DNA of 64,000 bases, taken from assembly GCF_020283565.1 (NCBI RefSeq), contig NC_060062.1:30130251-30194250 (forward strand), in the 5' to 3' direction. This stretch comes from Trifolium pratense (lineage: Eukaryota; Streptophyta; Magnoliopsida; Fabales; Fabaceae). Under the pieces are notes generated by a model that ran no database searches, had not been told where the DNA came from, and saw nothing but the letters and a program-made list of their open reading frames with translations. Both the position numbers and the translations under genes were made by a program. Of this stretch, positions 1 to 13,642 are shown piece by piece; position 1 is the first letter of the stretch, and each line of letters opens with the position of its first letter.

Positions 1-631
1 ATAATTTAGTAAATTTGATAGTAATTAACTTTATTATATTATTATTATTATTAATAGTTAATAGTATATTTGTTTATTTAAAAACCAAAGAAGAATGGAT
101 AAAATCCAAAGTATATTGTTTTTTTTTCTATTTTTATATTCTTAATTTTATGCATATTCATCTTATTTTTTCTATAATTTTTTTTATTGACCATTTTATT
201 CTTTTTTTTTTTAATAAATTATTGAGTTGATCATATTAATCTGTTTTGTTGTTATTTTTATGAGTATAGATTGTTTTGTTCTAATCTATAATCTATTTTG
301 TTTCTATTTTTAAGTATATCATTTTTTTTGTATTTATCTTTATATTCTTTCTTTCTATATATATTTAATTTTTTTTAGTGAAATTATAATGAAGATATAA
401 AACTTGCAACGTGATTAAAAATAATAAAATAAATTAGTGACTTTGATGGTAATCACTTATAGATTTATCATCACTATAAATAATAAAAATTATCAGCACT
501 ATTTATAGAAGTTTTCAAATAGCTGCATCCAAGTACAAAAAAATCTTGATCAGCAGTACTCCAATTGGTAACCAAACGAGTGACAAAGCAACATCATCAG
601 AGTGAGTCACATCTCTCACAGCCAGTCAGCG
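1..631. other. AT-rich intergenic sequence and 5' flank of the SelT-like gene
   Basis: I see no gene or recognisable element here. The sequence is very AT-rich with long T tracts. The last ~100 bases are richer in GC and CA and presumably hold the promoter and 5' UTR of the gene starting at 632. Short open frames in this stretch have no protein-like composition. Confidence 0.6.
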
Positions 632-989
632 ATGGATCGTGCTCAGCTTCTGTTGGTAGGTTTACCTCTCTTCCTCCTCTGTTCCGACCTCTTTTCCCTT
701 TTCACATCATCTCCTCCACCACCAAAGCCATCTCACACCCACCACCACAACCACCACCACCAACAACCAGTTGTTGACCGTATAGCTATACCGTTCCCCT
801 CAGATTCCGAGGTAATTTTCTATTCCATCAACCAAGTTATTTTATCATCATAATATGTTTGATAATTATTCGTTTCGTCTTTGATTTCAGAAACTAGCCA
901 ACAATATTGGAGGTGTAGGTTTTGGCAACACTGTCAACATCAATTTCTGTTCTTCTTGCTCCTACAAGTACTTACTTTCCCTTATATCG

Positions 990-1023
<34 letters not shown>

Positions 1024-4000
1024 TCTTGTGTATTGTTGCTGTTTTTACCCTAAATTTATATACGCCATTAGTTTTATTTAATTAAATAAACTTTCAATTT
1101 AGTATTAGGGCTAAGCGCAACTGGGAAGACTAATCCCGTGTGACCCAAATATGGAGGCAGCAAACTCTCTCTCCTAAGAGTTTTAATGCTGTTGCATGCC
1201 TAAGCTCAGGATCGAACCCGGACCTTGGTTAACCTAGAAGAGACTGTGTCATCTCATCTAAGCGCTCTTGGGTATTTAATGCTAAGCTATATCAAAATAA
1301 TTAGGTTTTAAAATATATAATATATCAATATATCAACATCAATTTAGCCCTAAAGTATTTGAAAATATGTATTCTTAGTCCAACATCTTAATAGCCGAAA
1401 ATAATATGACGAATTAATATACTTTAGAGAATACTTATTATATTTATACACTAAGAATTAAATTGAAGAAAGAGTGATACTTTAAGGATTAAATTGATGG
1501 CTTATTGTTTTTTTATTTATGCATTAAGATTGAAAAATGTTATGTGGATAGTCAGACACTTGTTGTGTATCTTTGTCTTATGCTTTGGAATTTTGATTCT
1601 CAATGGTTAACCAGAGAAGTGTTGTCTAGATCGTTGTTGTGCTTGTGTTTTTGTTTTGCTTAGAAGTTGAATTGAATTACCACAAGTTTCCGGGTCTACA
1701 AGTATTATAAATTTACAATTTAGTAGAGTTAGCTATCATTGTTGCTCAAGAGTTGAGGGTATTAGGTTTTTACATCGAGCGTAATTAATCTTTACAAAAT
1801 TGACTTTTAAGGTCAGAGATATCATTGTTTATAAACTTTTTTTAAGGGATTATCTCTTTTCAATGTGGGACTTGGATTTTTCCAAATAGAATGACCCAAG
1901 TGTTAAATCACTATTACAAATTTATATCACATGATTAGGATCAAAGAGAGTTCTACGGAAATACTTAAAACTGTAAGAGAAAGAAACTAATCACAACAAA
2001 TTGAAAACAAATTAGTTTTATCAATAAGGAACAATGTTTGGAACATAAATCATTCCATGCATTTCACTTATGATTTAATATATGTTTAAGTTACTATCAT
2101 GAAATTCATGAGGGATTTCCTTAATTAACTAGAGATTAGTTCCTTAGTTCACTAGTTTCTCTTGCAATCTTGAGACCTATTTAATTCTTTACTGTCTGTT
2201 TGGATACTTATTTGAACTTATTTACTTGCATAAGCACTTGTGAAACTCTTTGAAAGAGCTTATGAAAACAGGTTATAACATGTCCATAAGCTATTATCAG
2301 CTTATTTCTATAAGTTCTCCAAGGTAGCTTATGAAAGCTGCTTATAGCTTATATGACAGATAATTTTATTTTATCTTTGTTATAAAAATAGTTCTTACAT
2401 AAACACTTATCTGAAAAACATTTATACTATAAGCGTTTAATTAAGTTGTTTATTCAAATAGGCCCATGGTTGTCAGGATCGAGATCCCACTAAAGATCGT
2501 TGGGGTAAAGAAAGATCGTAGATCGTAGGATCGTAACAAGGATCGTAAGATCCCACAAATTTTCTTAAACATAAAAACTTCATTAATATTAAACATAATC
2601 TTAAACATAAAAACTTCAATACTCTTTAACATAACCAAAATAGCTTAGACTTAAAAACTAGAACATAGAAAAATAACTTAGACTCCTAAACTTAAAACTA
2701 GAACATCGACCCTTATACTCTTAAAAACTTAAAAACCCCTAATTCATCAAGTTGTTCAAGAAATTCTGATCAAACCCAATTCGCATGTCTTCCATAGCAT
2801 CTTCATCTCCTTCAATCTCATCATCCAGATTATGAATTGCAAATTCATCTTCAGCAGTTGCCACTTCATGTTCTTCATTTTGAGCTTCCCCATCCAAATC
2901 CTCACCTATAGTGAAATCCAAAATTTCATTGTCACCTGTCTCTTCAACAATCCATTCATTATCGGAATCAATCTCATCAAATTCAAGTTCACAATCTACC
3001 ACATTTCTAGTCTTGTTCTTCTTCGATAACTTTGAGTTGGTCATCACAAAGACAACATCATTCATAGTTTTTTGTTTCAACCGATTTCTCCTCTTTGTGT
3101 GGACCTAATATATACAAAGTTTAAGAAAATCTATTAGTATTTTGAAAGCGTAGGTTATTTTCAAAACTTAAAATTTTAAAGATGCTTACCATCTCAAATG
3201 CACTCCAATTTCGCTCACACCCGGATGAGCTGCAAGTCAAACTTAGCACACGGATTGCAAACTTCTGAAGCTCCGGATGCTCATCCCCATAAGACTCCCA
3301 CCATTGTGCAGCAGTTTTTGTTCCAAGTGCAGCCATTGCTATTGGACCTCCAAAAACCCCACTTTTTTCTTAAAGCTTTCTAATTGAGCATCAATTATAG
3401 TAATTTCTTTCACATCACCAATCATCTTTTGCAAACAGTCATACAAACCACGCTTAACTTCAAAATCAGCTTTAAAATCAGCACTGTAGTGTAATTTGGG
3501 ATTGAGATAGTATCCAGCAGCATGCAAAGGCCTGTGCATTTGCCTATCCCATCTATCATCAATGATGTCCCACAATGGATGAAGACATGATTGAAAATTT
3601 GAAAGGAAATAAGAATTGCAAATATGAGCAAGTGCAGTTCTGAGAGGTTGAAGAGATGAGAATGGTTCATAGAGATGAAGAGAATTTATAGAAGAGACTG
3701 ACCTAGGGAATACGATTGAATAATTAGCAACCATTAATGAAATTAGTGATATAGTTGATGAATAGAGATAGGAATGCAAGGCTCGATGCAAAATTCCCAG
3801 TTCCATATGATTTTTTTGATACGCAATCATGTTTATAGGTGAAACCGTTCCTTTTTCCCATGTAATCAGGGTTAGATGTACAACGAGCAGCTTTTTAGGT
3901 GAAGCGGATCGTTTTCGGGTCAGGTCGGTGTAATTTGAACCGGGTAAAAAACATATCAAATGGGTTGGGGCGAAACGGGTTGAATTGAATCTTTATAAAC

Positions 4001-5577
4001 CCATAACTAAAACAACGCGTGGAAGATCTCTGCTTTCACGATCTTACGATGTTTCTCTGCACTTTCACGCTTTCCTCCATTCTTGCGATCTTCTCTGCGC
4101 TCTAGCACGGTGGCTCACCCCCAACACGTAAGATCGTGGGATCTCACGATTTAACTATAGATCTTAACAACCATGAATAGGCCTTAATCTACTTATTGAA
4201 TAACATTGCTCTGCTTGCTGTTTCAAATTTCTTATAGTTGATCCATCTCTTGTGTTGCCGCGCTTTGTTATGTTTACGATGAGAAAGTTGGTGTAAATGA
4301 ATGTTTCTATTGTATGTAGGGGAACAGCGGTAACACTAAAGAATATGTTGGAGATTTCCTTTCCAGGAATTGAGGTTTTTCTTGCAAATTATCCACCGCC
4401 ACTTCCAAAACGTCTGCTAAGCAAAGTGGTTCCAGTTGTTCAAATTGGTGTTATAGGTGTTGTAGTTGCAGGGGAACAGATTTTTCCAATGTTGGGTTTT
4501 GTTGCACCTCCTCCTTGGTATTATAGCTTGCGTGGTAATAGGTTTGGAACCATTGCCACTACATGGCTTCTTGGGAATGCCTTGCAGTCATTCTTACAGA
4601 GCTCCGGAGCATTTGAAGTTTACTTCAATGGTGATCTGGTTGGTGCTCTCCTTCCATCTTTTAGTTTCTTATATACTGTTGTAGTTAATATTTCTTTATG
4701 AGTTGAGCCTCTGATCTTTCTCCAAGGAATTCAAATTTTGTTATCTTTGCAACTCTTTCGTAACCACGCATAATCAATCATATGACTGAATAGGTGCTTT
4801 GCATGACTAGTTTTATCAACATTTTTATCACTTGACTTCATTTTCCGGTTACTGAATATTCACCACTATCATATAACATGTTAGTGACCATCGTTGATTC
4901 TGCCAGTACTAGTTGCATTCTTAATCTTATAAATTTTTCTGTAAGGGGCCGTATTTTTTTTTTGTTGAATGCATATTTATTGGATCATATTTTATATTTA
5001 ATAAACTAAATATTGCATCAGATTTCAGCAATAAGTTACTATGAGATAGTGGGCACGTTTGAAAAATGAGAAACAGTTTTGTTACCTAGTTCCAGTTAAT
5101 AATGGTGGTCCCTTTGATTCATTGTATAAAACCTTTGCAGTTTAGAGCATCTACTTTCAGATTGCAATTATACTAACATGCTATTACCGGGGAGTTGGGG
5201 TAGAGCTGTTTCTCCCACCATGTGTTTGACTTTAAATCAGTCATTTGGTTTGGCGACATATTATTTCGATTCTTAGGTTTCTTTTATTAGAGTTTATTTG
5301 TAAAATACCTAAGAAATGGATCAATGGTAAATTGATCTTGAATAAAAATTCCTCTTTTCTGTTTGGAAACTTGTTTTCTGAATCAAATTTTGACTCCCTT
5401 CTTACATCTTTAATACTATTGAACTCATATTAACCCCTTCAAATTCTTCTGTCATCACAGGTATTCTCTAAACTGAAGGAGGGAAGGTTTCCGGGAGAGA
5501 TAGAGTTAAAGGATCTGATCACCAAAAGGATGGCAAATTCTAGACTTGTCAGCAGTGCTTCAGAATTGGGGCTTTAG
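632..5577 (+). CDS. SelT-like protein (selenoprotein T homologue, Cys form), four exons
   Basis: Exons are 632-811, 891-967, 4320-4638 and 5461-5577, all with GT-AG borders, giving 230 aa. Residues ~5-23 form a hydrophobic signal or anchor segment, followed by a Pro/His-rich linker. The redox motif CSSC lies at residues 80-83, where animal selenoprotein T has CxxU; plant homologues use cysteine. Exon 3 encodes the conserved core: a hydrophobic stretch, the FPMLG and PPPWYYSLR segments, and the LQSSGAFEVYFNGDL block typical of the Rdx/SelT family. Exon 4 supplies VFSKLKEGRFPG and the C-terminus. The family is a thioredoxin-like oxidoreductase of the ER/secretory system, and its plant substrate is unknown. 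The start was chosen because the upstream ATG at 602 gives no signal-like N-terminus. Intron 2 is unusually long (3.35 kb) because of transposon insertions. The gene converges on the NDA-type gene. Confidence 0.9.
990..1024. repeat. (ATC)n microsatellite
   Basis: About ten or more perfect copies of the ATC/TCA trinucleotide lie in intron 2 of the SelT-like gene, just after the donor site. Confidence 0.9.
1108..1272 (-). mobile_element. SINE-like repeat (tRNA-derived) in SelT-like intron 2
   Basis: Read on the minus strand, the segment contains GGGTTCGATCC, an excellent RNA polymerase III B-box. An AGCGCTTAGATGAGATG stretch upstream could act as the A-box region. Its composition differs from the AT-rich intron around it. 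Clear target-site duplications were not found, so this could also be a fragment of another dispersed repeat. Confidence 0.5.
2194..2456. repeat. MITE-like repeat interrupted by the hAT element
   Basis: The segment starts with CTGTTTGGATACTTATTTG and is rich in 'cataagc', 'cttatg' and 'ataagtt' words. Its other end, AAATAGGCC on the plus strand, reads CCTATTTG on the minus strand and resembles the start. The hAT element at 2465 was inserted just before that end. A related fragment occurs in an NDA-gene intron at ~7672-7846. I cannot give an exact family. Confidence 0.5.
2465..4175 (-). mobile_element. hAT-superfamily DNA transposon (decayed) with 8-bp TSD
   Basis: The element is flanked by perfect AATAGGCC duplications at 2457-2464 and 4176-4183. 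Its ends are inverted repeats: CATGGTTGTCAGGATC at the left, and CATGGTTGTTAAGATC on the minus strand at the right. Subterminal regions are dense in GATCGTAG/GATCGTAAG words in both orientations. The interior encodes the C-terminal part of a hAT transposase on the minus strand. An 8-bp TSD with a hAT-type transposase makes the assignment firm. The length of 1711 bp and missing N-terminal domains show it is a deletion derivative. Confidence 0.9.
2739..3959 (-). pseudogene. hAT transposase C-terminal remnant
   Basis: Three minus-strand coding blocks remain. Block 3959-3339 contains PLWDIIDDRWDRQMHRPLHA and the AGYYLNP motif found in plant DUF659/hAT transposases. Block 3336-3190 carries WWESYG, the hallmark SSSGCERNWSAFE of the hAT C-terminal dimerisation domain. 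Block 3100-2739 continues with KRRNRL-like sequence and an acidic tail. The blocks are separated by intron-like gaps or frame breaks. The N-terminal BED zinc finger and first part of the catalytic core are absent, so no active transposase can come from this copy. Confidence 0.85.
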
Positions 5578-7152
5578 CTCATTTGTCGAATTGCCTCTCA
5601 TGAAGACTTCTAATATGAATACACAAAGATGATTTAAATGGACCTAACATTGCATTGTGAAGCAGAGAAGCTGGTACACAGATATAATAGGAATGTAATG
5701 TTGCAAGGTTTCCATACTGGAAAATTAACTGTGTATTATAGAATAGCTTACACCGTCATTTTACTATTTTCGACATTCTATTCTACATCTTTGCTATTGT
5801 CATCTCAAGTAAATTTCATCCACTACATGAAAAGCTGAATGATTGACAGGATGGTTTAGAACTGATTGGAAGTATAAGACTTCAGAACCAGATGTGTTTA
5901 GAAATTTATCGATAAAATTATGGAGATACTGTTGCAACAAATGAAAAATAGATCAAGGAATTGAATAACTTAATGACGGAAGTTGCATTCGGAGGGACTC
6001 ATACTGGTAATAGCTTTAAAAATTACTGACACCAAACTTATTTTTTTATCAAGGGAAGTAAAAACAAAAGAAGACTAAGACACTCCTCTAGGGGAACAAT
6101 CTCCCCTCAGGCTAAAGAACTTAGTCCAATTATCTTCCGTGACAAATTGATTCTAAAACTCCCAACATCCTCACAATCTTGCAACATATGCATGGTAGTT
6201 TTTAGAAAAGATCATCACTTGACATCCTTCTATGAGTATGACGACGCCAAATTTTTCTTCCCAAAGATTCTGTTGATAAAATATATCACTGAGTGAATGT
6301 TCAAATTACTTTCTAAAGTTGTAGTTATAGGACGTTAATGAGTTAGATTTTTGAAATTATAGTCCCTAAACCTGTAGTTATTTCCTGTTTAACAAATATT
6401 TCAAATTACTATCTAAAGTTAAATATTTAAAATTAAATTAATCCCTAACTTATTTATGAATATTGTACTAGTACTCTTCATATTTATTACATAAATCTCA
6501 AATTCCTACTCAAAGATAGTGAGACGTGACTAAATTACCTAATAATTTATAATTTCAAAATGTAGTCGATTGCATTTTTTTGAGGTACAATTTTAAGCAT
6601 CAAATTGGAATTTCACACATTATTTTGGGCATCAATTTTTGCGTGTATGTGTGCCAGTGTGCACTTATTGGCAAACAACTTACATAAACATGTAAAATCT
6701 GGCTCCTACAATTTTAAGCACCAAATTGGAGTTTCACACATTATTTTAACACAAATGGTGAAACAATTTATTATTATTTTTGCTTGATGGTGAATAATTT
6801 ATGTAAACATGAAAATTGGTTTGTTGTTGTGATAGTAACTAATATACATGATGCCTAAAATTGAATCATGGCGTGTATACACTATTGATTATTATAGACC
6901 AAACACTGCCATATTTTATTGCCTTCCCCTTCAAGCCATTTTTTGTGTAATCTCCTTTCAATTGCCACCATCTTCTACCAAATTGAACAAGCATATTGTT
7001 CAGCTAACTGAAATTCATTACTTATTCCTTTAATATCAACCTGTAATATAACCAATAAAGCAAAAATATGTTAGTATTTCCAAGCCTTAATACAAAAACT
7101 CAAAACCGAAGAGATTTAAATTCTTTGGAACAACTCCTAACCTTAAAAACTT
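5578..7152. other. Intergenic region between two convergent genes
   Basis: This 1.6 kb holds the 3' UTRs of the SelT-like gene (from the left) and of the NDA-type gene (from the right). Otherwise I see only AT-rich sequence. Two short, similar blocks around 6600-6640 and 6715-6750 (caccaaattggaNtttcacacattatttt) form a partial direct repeat. No protein-like ORF was found. Confidence 0.6.
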
Positions 7153-10100
7153 TTATATTCTGCTTATATCACGACCAAAAACAAAAGTTGTAGCCCAATT
7201 AATCGCTACATAGAATCTGTTCCTCCAGCTAATGACACGAGTTAGATATGCCGAGCGCCAAACAAACCAACTGACAAAACCTGCTAGAGACAATCCTTTT
7301 GCTTCCTGTAGGAGATAAGTTAGTAAATTAAACTGTTTTATGTTTTTAAAAGCACCAACAAACGGACCCCTCGATTGACCACAGATCAGTCCAATGGCGC
7401 CTTTCTCCTGGGATACGATGCGTGAAAACGAAAAAAGCACCGACAAAAGGTTTAGGAATGATAAAAATCACCTTGTTCTGTCTAAGGTCCACTAGAGCCT
7501 TGTAACTGCCAACAGTAGCCATGCTTCCAAGGTGCTTGTAAACAAACTGATTCCCCAGGTCCATGTCGTTCATGCTGTTTGCGCGGCCTCCATTGGCTTT
7601 ACCTACTTTGTTTAACAAGATTGCTAAGTATTTACCTTGCCTCTCTGCCACCTGTGGAATTCAAGTGGCAATGCATTAAGCAAACTGCTTTCATATAATA
7701 TATAAGCTGTTTTCATAAGTTATAGAAATAAATTGAAAACAACTTATGGCCATACATGAGCTAATTCCATAAGCCCTCCTAAACAATCTCACCAGTATTT
7801 ATACTAGCAGATAAGTTCAAATAAGTTAGTCCAAACAAGACCCTAATTTAACATGAATAAGTTTTCCGGCAAAGGAACATACAATACATGAACCTGGACC
7901 AAGTATAGAAAGTAACACATTCAGAATGGAATGTGTTTAGGGACAAACTAAGTGCGTAGTGTTAAAAACTAAAACCAAAACTACATAATGACAGGAATTA
8001 ATGAAACCAATGTAAGTTACTTGGGCTAGAGCTGGAAGTGTTGGTTTTCCGGTACTTTCAACAAATCCACTGCAGTCACCTATTGAGAAGATATCTTGTA
8101 CCGAAGGAACACGAAGCCATTCATCAATGCCAATCCTGTTAAGAGAAAACTTTGTACATCAATACTCACTCGCTTTATTGTCAAAACATAATATATTTGG
8201 ACTATTGATAAAAAAAAAATATATATTTGGACAAATGTGATCCTGCTTTCCTGATAATACAGATCTAAATACTATACTTATCCATATAGAAATCAGCTGC
8301 CAATTGTAAATTTTGTAACAGTTGTCCATGGAAAGAAAATAAATGCAAGACCTATGTGGAGTAAACAAACCTTCCACCAGGAGATTTAGGGAGATCCAAG
8401 GATTGGATAAAAGGTGATGGACCAACTCCAGTAGACCAAACCAGCAACCCATACGGAACCTCAGTACCATCATTAAGTATAATCTTCTTTTCTTCGACAT
8501 CTTTCACAATGCCACGAACAAGTCGCACTCCTGACTGATAGAAATTTCAACATAAGGAACATATTGAACAAACAGCAAAGGGACTTTTGTCGTATAATAT
8601 TCACAAGTTCAACATGAACATATTCAATAAAGTAAAGAAACTCTTACAACATAAAGCTCACCTTTGTCAACTGGTTGGTGGCGTAGTGCCTGAGTCGGTC
8701 ATCAAAGGAAGACAATATCTCATTGGCCTAAAGAGGCATGAATAAATTGATTAACACAAATTACCGTGAAGACATTTTATGATTATGCAGAAAAAATATT
8801 GTTACAAATTTACAACAAAATTGGCTTCTATGAACTCTAAGATGTTTCTAACCATTCTATTATAACTGTTACAATAAATTGCTGACAGCCTGACAGTGAA
8901 GATAAACAATGGCAAGAACAAGACGATTTTTGCCAATTTCCATAACATGTGTATAATTTATTTAATTGCATCACATATCTATCTATACCTCAATCAAAGT
9001 AACATGGATATAGTCCTTCACATGAGCATATCTTTGACGAACATCTCTCATAATAAAATCACTAAGTTCACCGCTAAACTCAACTCCAGTAGGACCACCT
9101 CCCACAACCACACAGTGTAACAGCCTTTTCTTTTCCTCTTCCTCAATCCCTGCATCCAAATCAAATACAGATTGCAGAGATAATGCATAACAAGCATTTT
9201 TTATTTTCAAATAAAGTTACATGAGCAAACATATGAAAATTATTGCAAACCTGGAACTTCAGACATCATCAAATTCAGGAGCAACTTCCGACGAATTTCT
9301 TGTGCATGGTAAACTTCACGAAGAAATATTGCATGTTCATGAACTCCATGAATTCCAAAGGTGGTTGGCTGTGCTCCCAATGCAATTACTAGCTTATCAT
9401 AGGAGATTGTAAACTTCCAAGGATCTAGTGTCTGTGTTCCTTCAGTTACAGTCTCACATTGCACCTTAAATACAATGTGTCAGATTCTCATAAATTAATC
9501 TACATTGTGATTACATTTATTTCAGCTAATAGTAATACTAGTATCATACCCTTTTGTTAGTTGTAGTCTAAAGGAGTAAGAGCATTTGGACAATACAAAC
9601 AGTGCAATAAAAACCAGAAACAAGACGACACAACAGTAAGATAAAGCGGAACACACAACAGTACTAACTGCTAAGGCTAAAGAATGCAGTTTCATACATA
9701 AAAAACTACATTTCTCGAAATATTCTAACTAAACTATTAAGAAGAAATATCAGTTTATATATAAAAGGCTACATTTCTTGACCTAACTGAACTGCCAGGG
9801 AGCAGTTTGGGGAGTACAGCAACCAAGCCTTATTCAACTAGGTGGGATTGGCTACATAGACCAAATAACACCCTAATCTTCTATCTTAAGCCATATTGAT
9901 AGCCAAACCATTAGCCTCTGCATATAGTGTTTAGGCCTTCATTTATCTCTAGTGTTTGAGCTGACCTCCATATGCTCTACTCTTCCTCCACGCATTCAAT
10001 CATCTTTTCTACAATAGGTGCTAGCCCAACTATTTCTCTAAAGTTATCATTCCTAAGCCTATCTTGTCAAGTATTTCACTCATCCGGCACAACATTCCAA

Positions 10101-11993
10101 TCTCTACTACATTGAGTTTATTCACATTTTGCCATTTTACCACTTAACACTCTGTTCCATACAACATCACCGGTCATACAACTATATAATCCAATTTTCC
10201 ATTTAGAATAAGTGGTACTTTTTTATTGCATAAAACAATTGCAACCCTTCTCCATTTCAACTACTCCACTTGAATGTGATGGTTTAGATATCCCTCTATT
10301 TATTTTTTCGTTTTGAGTAATTGACCCAAGATACTTATACCGTGTGACCTGTGGTTAGGTCTCCAATTTTCAGCTCTAGGCTAGCGGGTGTTTCACCTTT
10401 TTCGCTAAACTTGCATTTCATATACTTCGTCATACTTCTATTAAATGGAAACTATGTGCTAACTTTGGAGGATTCAACAAACAAAATAACTTCGGATGCA
10501 GCAATGTCAATCACTAGTCTAACACTGTTTAGCAAAAGGGCGAAAAAGAGTAAGCAATATATATGAAACTGAATTTCGGTTGAGGTTTCCAGTGTCAAGC
10601 ACCGCTTTGAAAGTTTTGGTTCCAATACAACAATAACCAAGTATCTCACTAGTTAGGGTAAAATAAAAGTATGCAAGTATATTTAATCTTAACCCTATAA
10701 ATAAATATCATAACGATGCTTGTTGGCTATACATGCCCATTATCAAGTGACCACATCATAGTTACTTTAACAGCAGACACTTAGTTTGATAACAAAATAT
10801 GTGGGAACGAAAGTTTGAAGGGACTAAAAGCAGAAGTTAGTAACTTTATAGGAACGAAAAAATATATTTAATCCTAGATTTTATAACTTCAAAAGTCTCT
10901 AAGACAAAAATCAACACATATATACGACTTGATTGCTAATTTTGATTCTTAAATTTTCGACCTAACTCAACCCCACAAAATCAACTTGTTAAGTAAGGAT
11001 CACTGATCTTTATAAACTCTAATTATGTCACAACTATAAGCAACATGAAATTTAGCTTTTCTCCAATGACCCCTCAAGCCCCAACCAAGAATTCATAGTG
11101 ATACAATGAGTAATTTCATAGACCAAACTAATAAACGAAAAACACATTCTAACACCCATTTAACTAACAAAAGACACATTTAAAGACGAAACAGACCAAC
11201 AAAAGACACATTCAAGGGTATTTCCATAACTTTGATACATTCATCGACCATAGTGTCACCGCCTAACATAGTGAAGAACTCAAATGCCTATTTATTTACC
11301 ATGTTAAAATTTAATTCAAACCTAGCCAATGAGATCTCTAAAAAGTCCTTTTTTTTTCTTTATGAAACTAAAAAGCCCCTTTTTTCTACCATAACAACTA
11401 AATCATATAAATATTCCCAAGTTCCAAACATGCCATAAAATTGAAAAAAGGAAGAACAGAAAAAAGTCAAACATGTCATAGGCATAAACAAATATGTTTG
11501 TAAACACAACACAACGAAAGAAAAAGAAAGATACCTCATGTATATCAGCATTGATACCAGTACAATTAGCAAGAAAGAAAAAGGAACCAGGTTCATTAGA
11601 AATAGCAGGTTGAATCCTAGCAACAGGCTCAGCAACAGATCTAAACTCAAGAGTTCCAACACAAGTAGAAGCCAAAAGAGGAGTGAAAACCATGTGATTA
11701 CGAGGTGAAACACAAACTATATCATAGATTTGTGGGTCCAGTCCTTTCATGAATCTACACCCAGCCCAACCAGTTCCAAGAACCACCACTCGTGGTTTCT
11801 CGTTTGGTTTGGTGGGTCCGAGACCCGCATAGCGAACCGGAGAAGTTGAACCGGGTTCAGGGATGGTTGAGGTTGAGAAACGAGAGAGAAGAGTGAGAGA
11901 TGGGAAGCGGTGAAAAGGGTCTGTGATGGTGGGTTTAAGAAGGGGTTTCGTGGTGGAGAAGTAACATTTTGAGAGGTTTCTTAACCAAGACAT
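7153..11993 (-). CDS. Internal alternative NAD(P)H:ubiquinone oxidoreductase, mitochondrial (NDA type), eight exons
   Basis: Exons on the minus strand are 11993-11535, 9464-9251, 9149-8989, 8727-8662, 8534-8371, 8135-8021, 7651-7472 and 7305-7153, all GT-AG, giving 503 aa. The first ~50 residues are Ser/Thr/Arg-rich, like a mitochondrial presequence. The first dinucleotide-binding fold contains [13 protein letters not shown] (~69-81). The second contains [17 protein letters not shown] (~237-253). [11 protein letters not shown] and FSIGDCSG are further type II NDH motifs. There is no EF-hand insertion, which separates NDA from NDB proteins. The protein oxidises matrix NAD(P)H and passes electrons to ubiquinone without pumping protons. 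The C-terminus is SRI, the same tripeptide reported as a peroxisomal signal in Arabidopsis NDA1. Introns 1 and 6 contain transposon debris. Confidence 0.93.
7672..7846. repeat. MITE-like fragment in NDA-gene intron
   Basis: It is rich in 'cataagtt', 'cttatgg' and 'cataagcc' words and ends in CAAATAAGTTAGTCCAAACA. Inverted, this end resembles the TGTTTGGATA end of the repeat at 2194. It lies between exons 6 and 7 and appears to be a fragment of the same family. Confidence 0.4.
9780..10450 (-). mobile_element. RTE-type LINE 3' fragment in NDA-gene intron 1
   Basis: Read on the minus strand, the fragment has a decayed coding stretch resembling the end of plant RTE-type reverse transcriptase ORFs. 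It starts near 10425 (YMKCKFS..., then [13 protein letters not shown]), with a later block matching the usual 'ApIVeKMvE' region. It ends with the plant-LINE signature CCTAGTTGAATAAGGCTTGG read from the plus-strand complement. Many stops and frameshifts are present. It is in the same orientation as the host gene and was probably truncated at its 5' end on insertion. Confidence 0.65.
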
Positions 11994-13154
<1,161 letters not shown>

Positions 13155-13263
13155 TTTTCTTTACAACAAAAAAATGATCGAATCCAATATCTCATGCATA
13201 CTATCCAAATTTTTTTCAACTAAACTAACTCTAATTGCTTTATATGATTTTTTGCTTTATGTA

Positions 13264-13642
13264 GCATGGTTTTGTAAAATGGTTATGTGATGTTTTACTT
13301 AATAACAATGGTTTCAGTGTATAACATCTTGGCACTAATGCCCATATGAAACCATTTAACTAAAATAATGGTTTCAGTGTATAACGCTATGAAACCATTT
13401 AACTAGACTAATGGTTTCAGTGTATAACATCTTGAAACCAAATAACAAGACTAATGGTTTCAGTGTATAACGCTATGAAACCATTTAACTAGAATAATGG
13501 TTTCAATGTATAACGCTATGAAACTTTTTAACTAGACTAATGGTTTCAGTGTATAACAGTATGAAACCATTTAACTAGACAAATGGTTTCAGTGTATAAC
13601 ATCTTGAAACCAATTAACAAGACTAATGGTTTCAGTGTATAA
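13264..13642. repeat. Palindromic ~43-bp tandem array, left part
   Basis: About eight units contain ATGGTTTCAGTGTATAACGC or variants, followed by TATGAAACCAT. In most units ATGGTTTCA and TGAAACCAT form a perfect 9-bp stem around a ~13-base loop. Starts at 13411, 13454 and 13497 give a 43-bp period. The array is split by the retrotransposon at 13643 and resumes at 30438. Such palindromic subterminal repeats are typical of CACTA-like transposons, and the far end at ~30565 (ttttGCTGTGG) is compatible with a degenerate CACTA terminus. Confidence 0.85.

Noticed and set aside
881..1081. 66-aa ORF at the second SelT-like exon
   Set aside because: It is in a different frame from exon 2 and runs through the (ATC)n repeat; the splice-supported frame encodes the CSSC motif.
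13264..13642. CRISPR-like appearance: repeats with short palindromes and regular spacing
   Set aside because: The genome is eukaryotic, the 'spacers' are themselves near-identical, there are no cas genes, and the pattern fits CACTA subterminal or satellite repeats.
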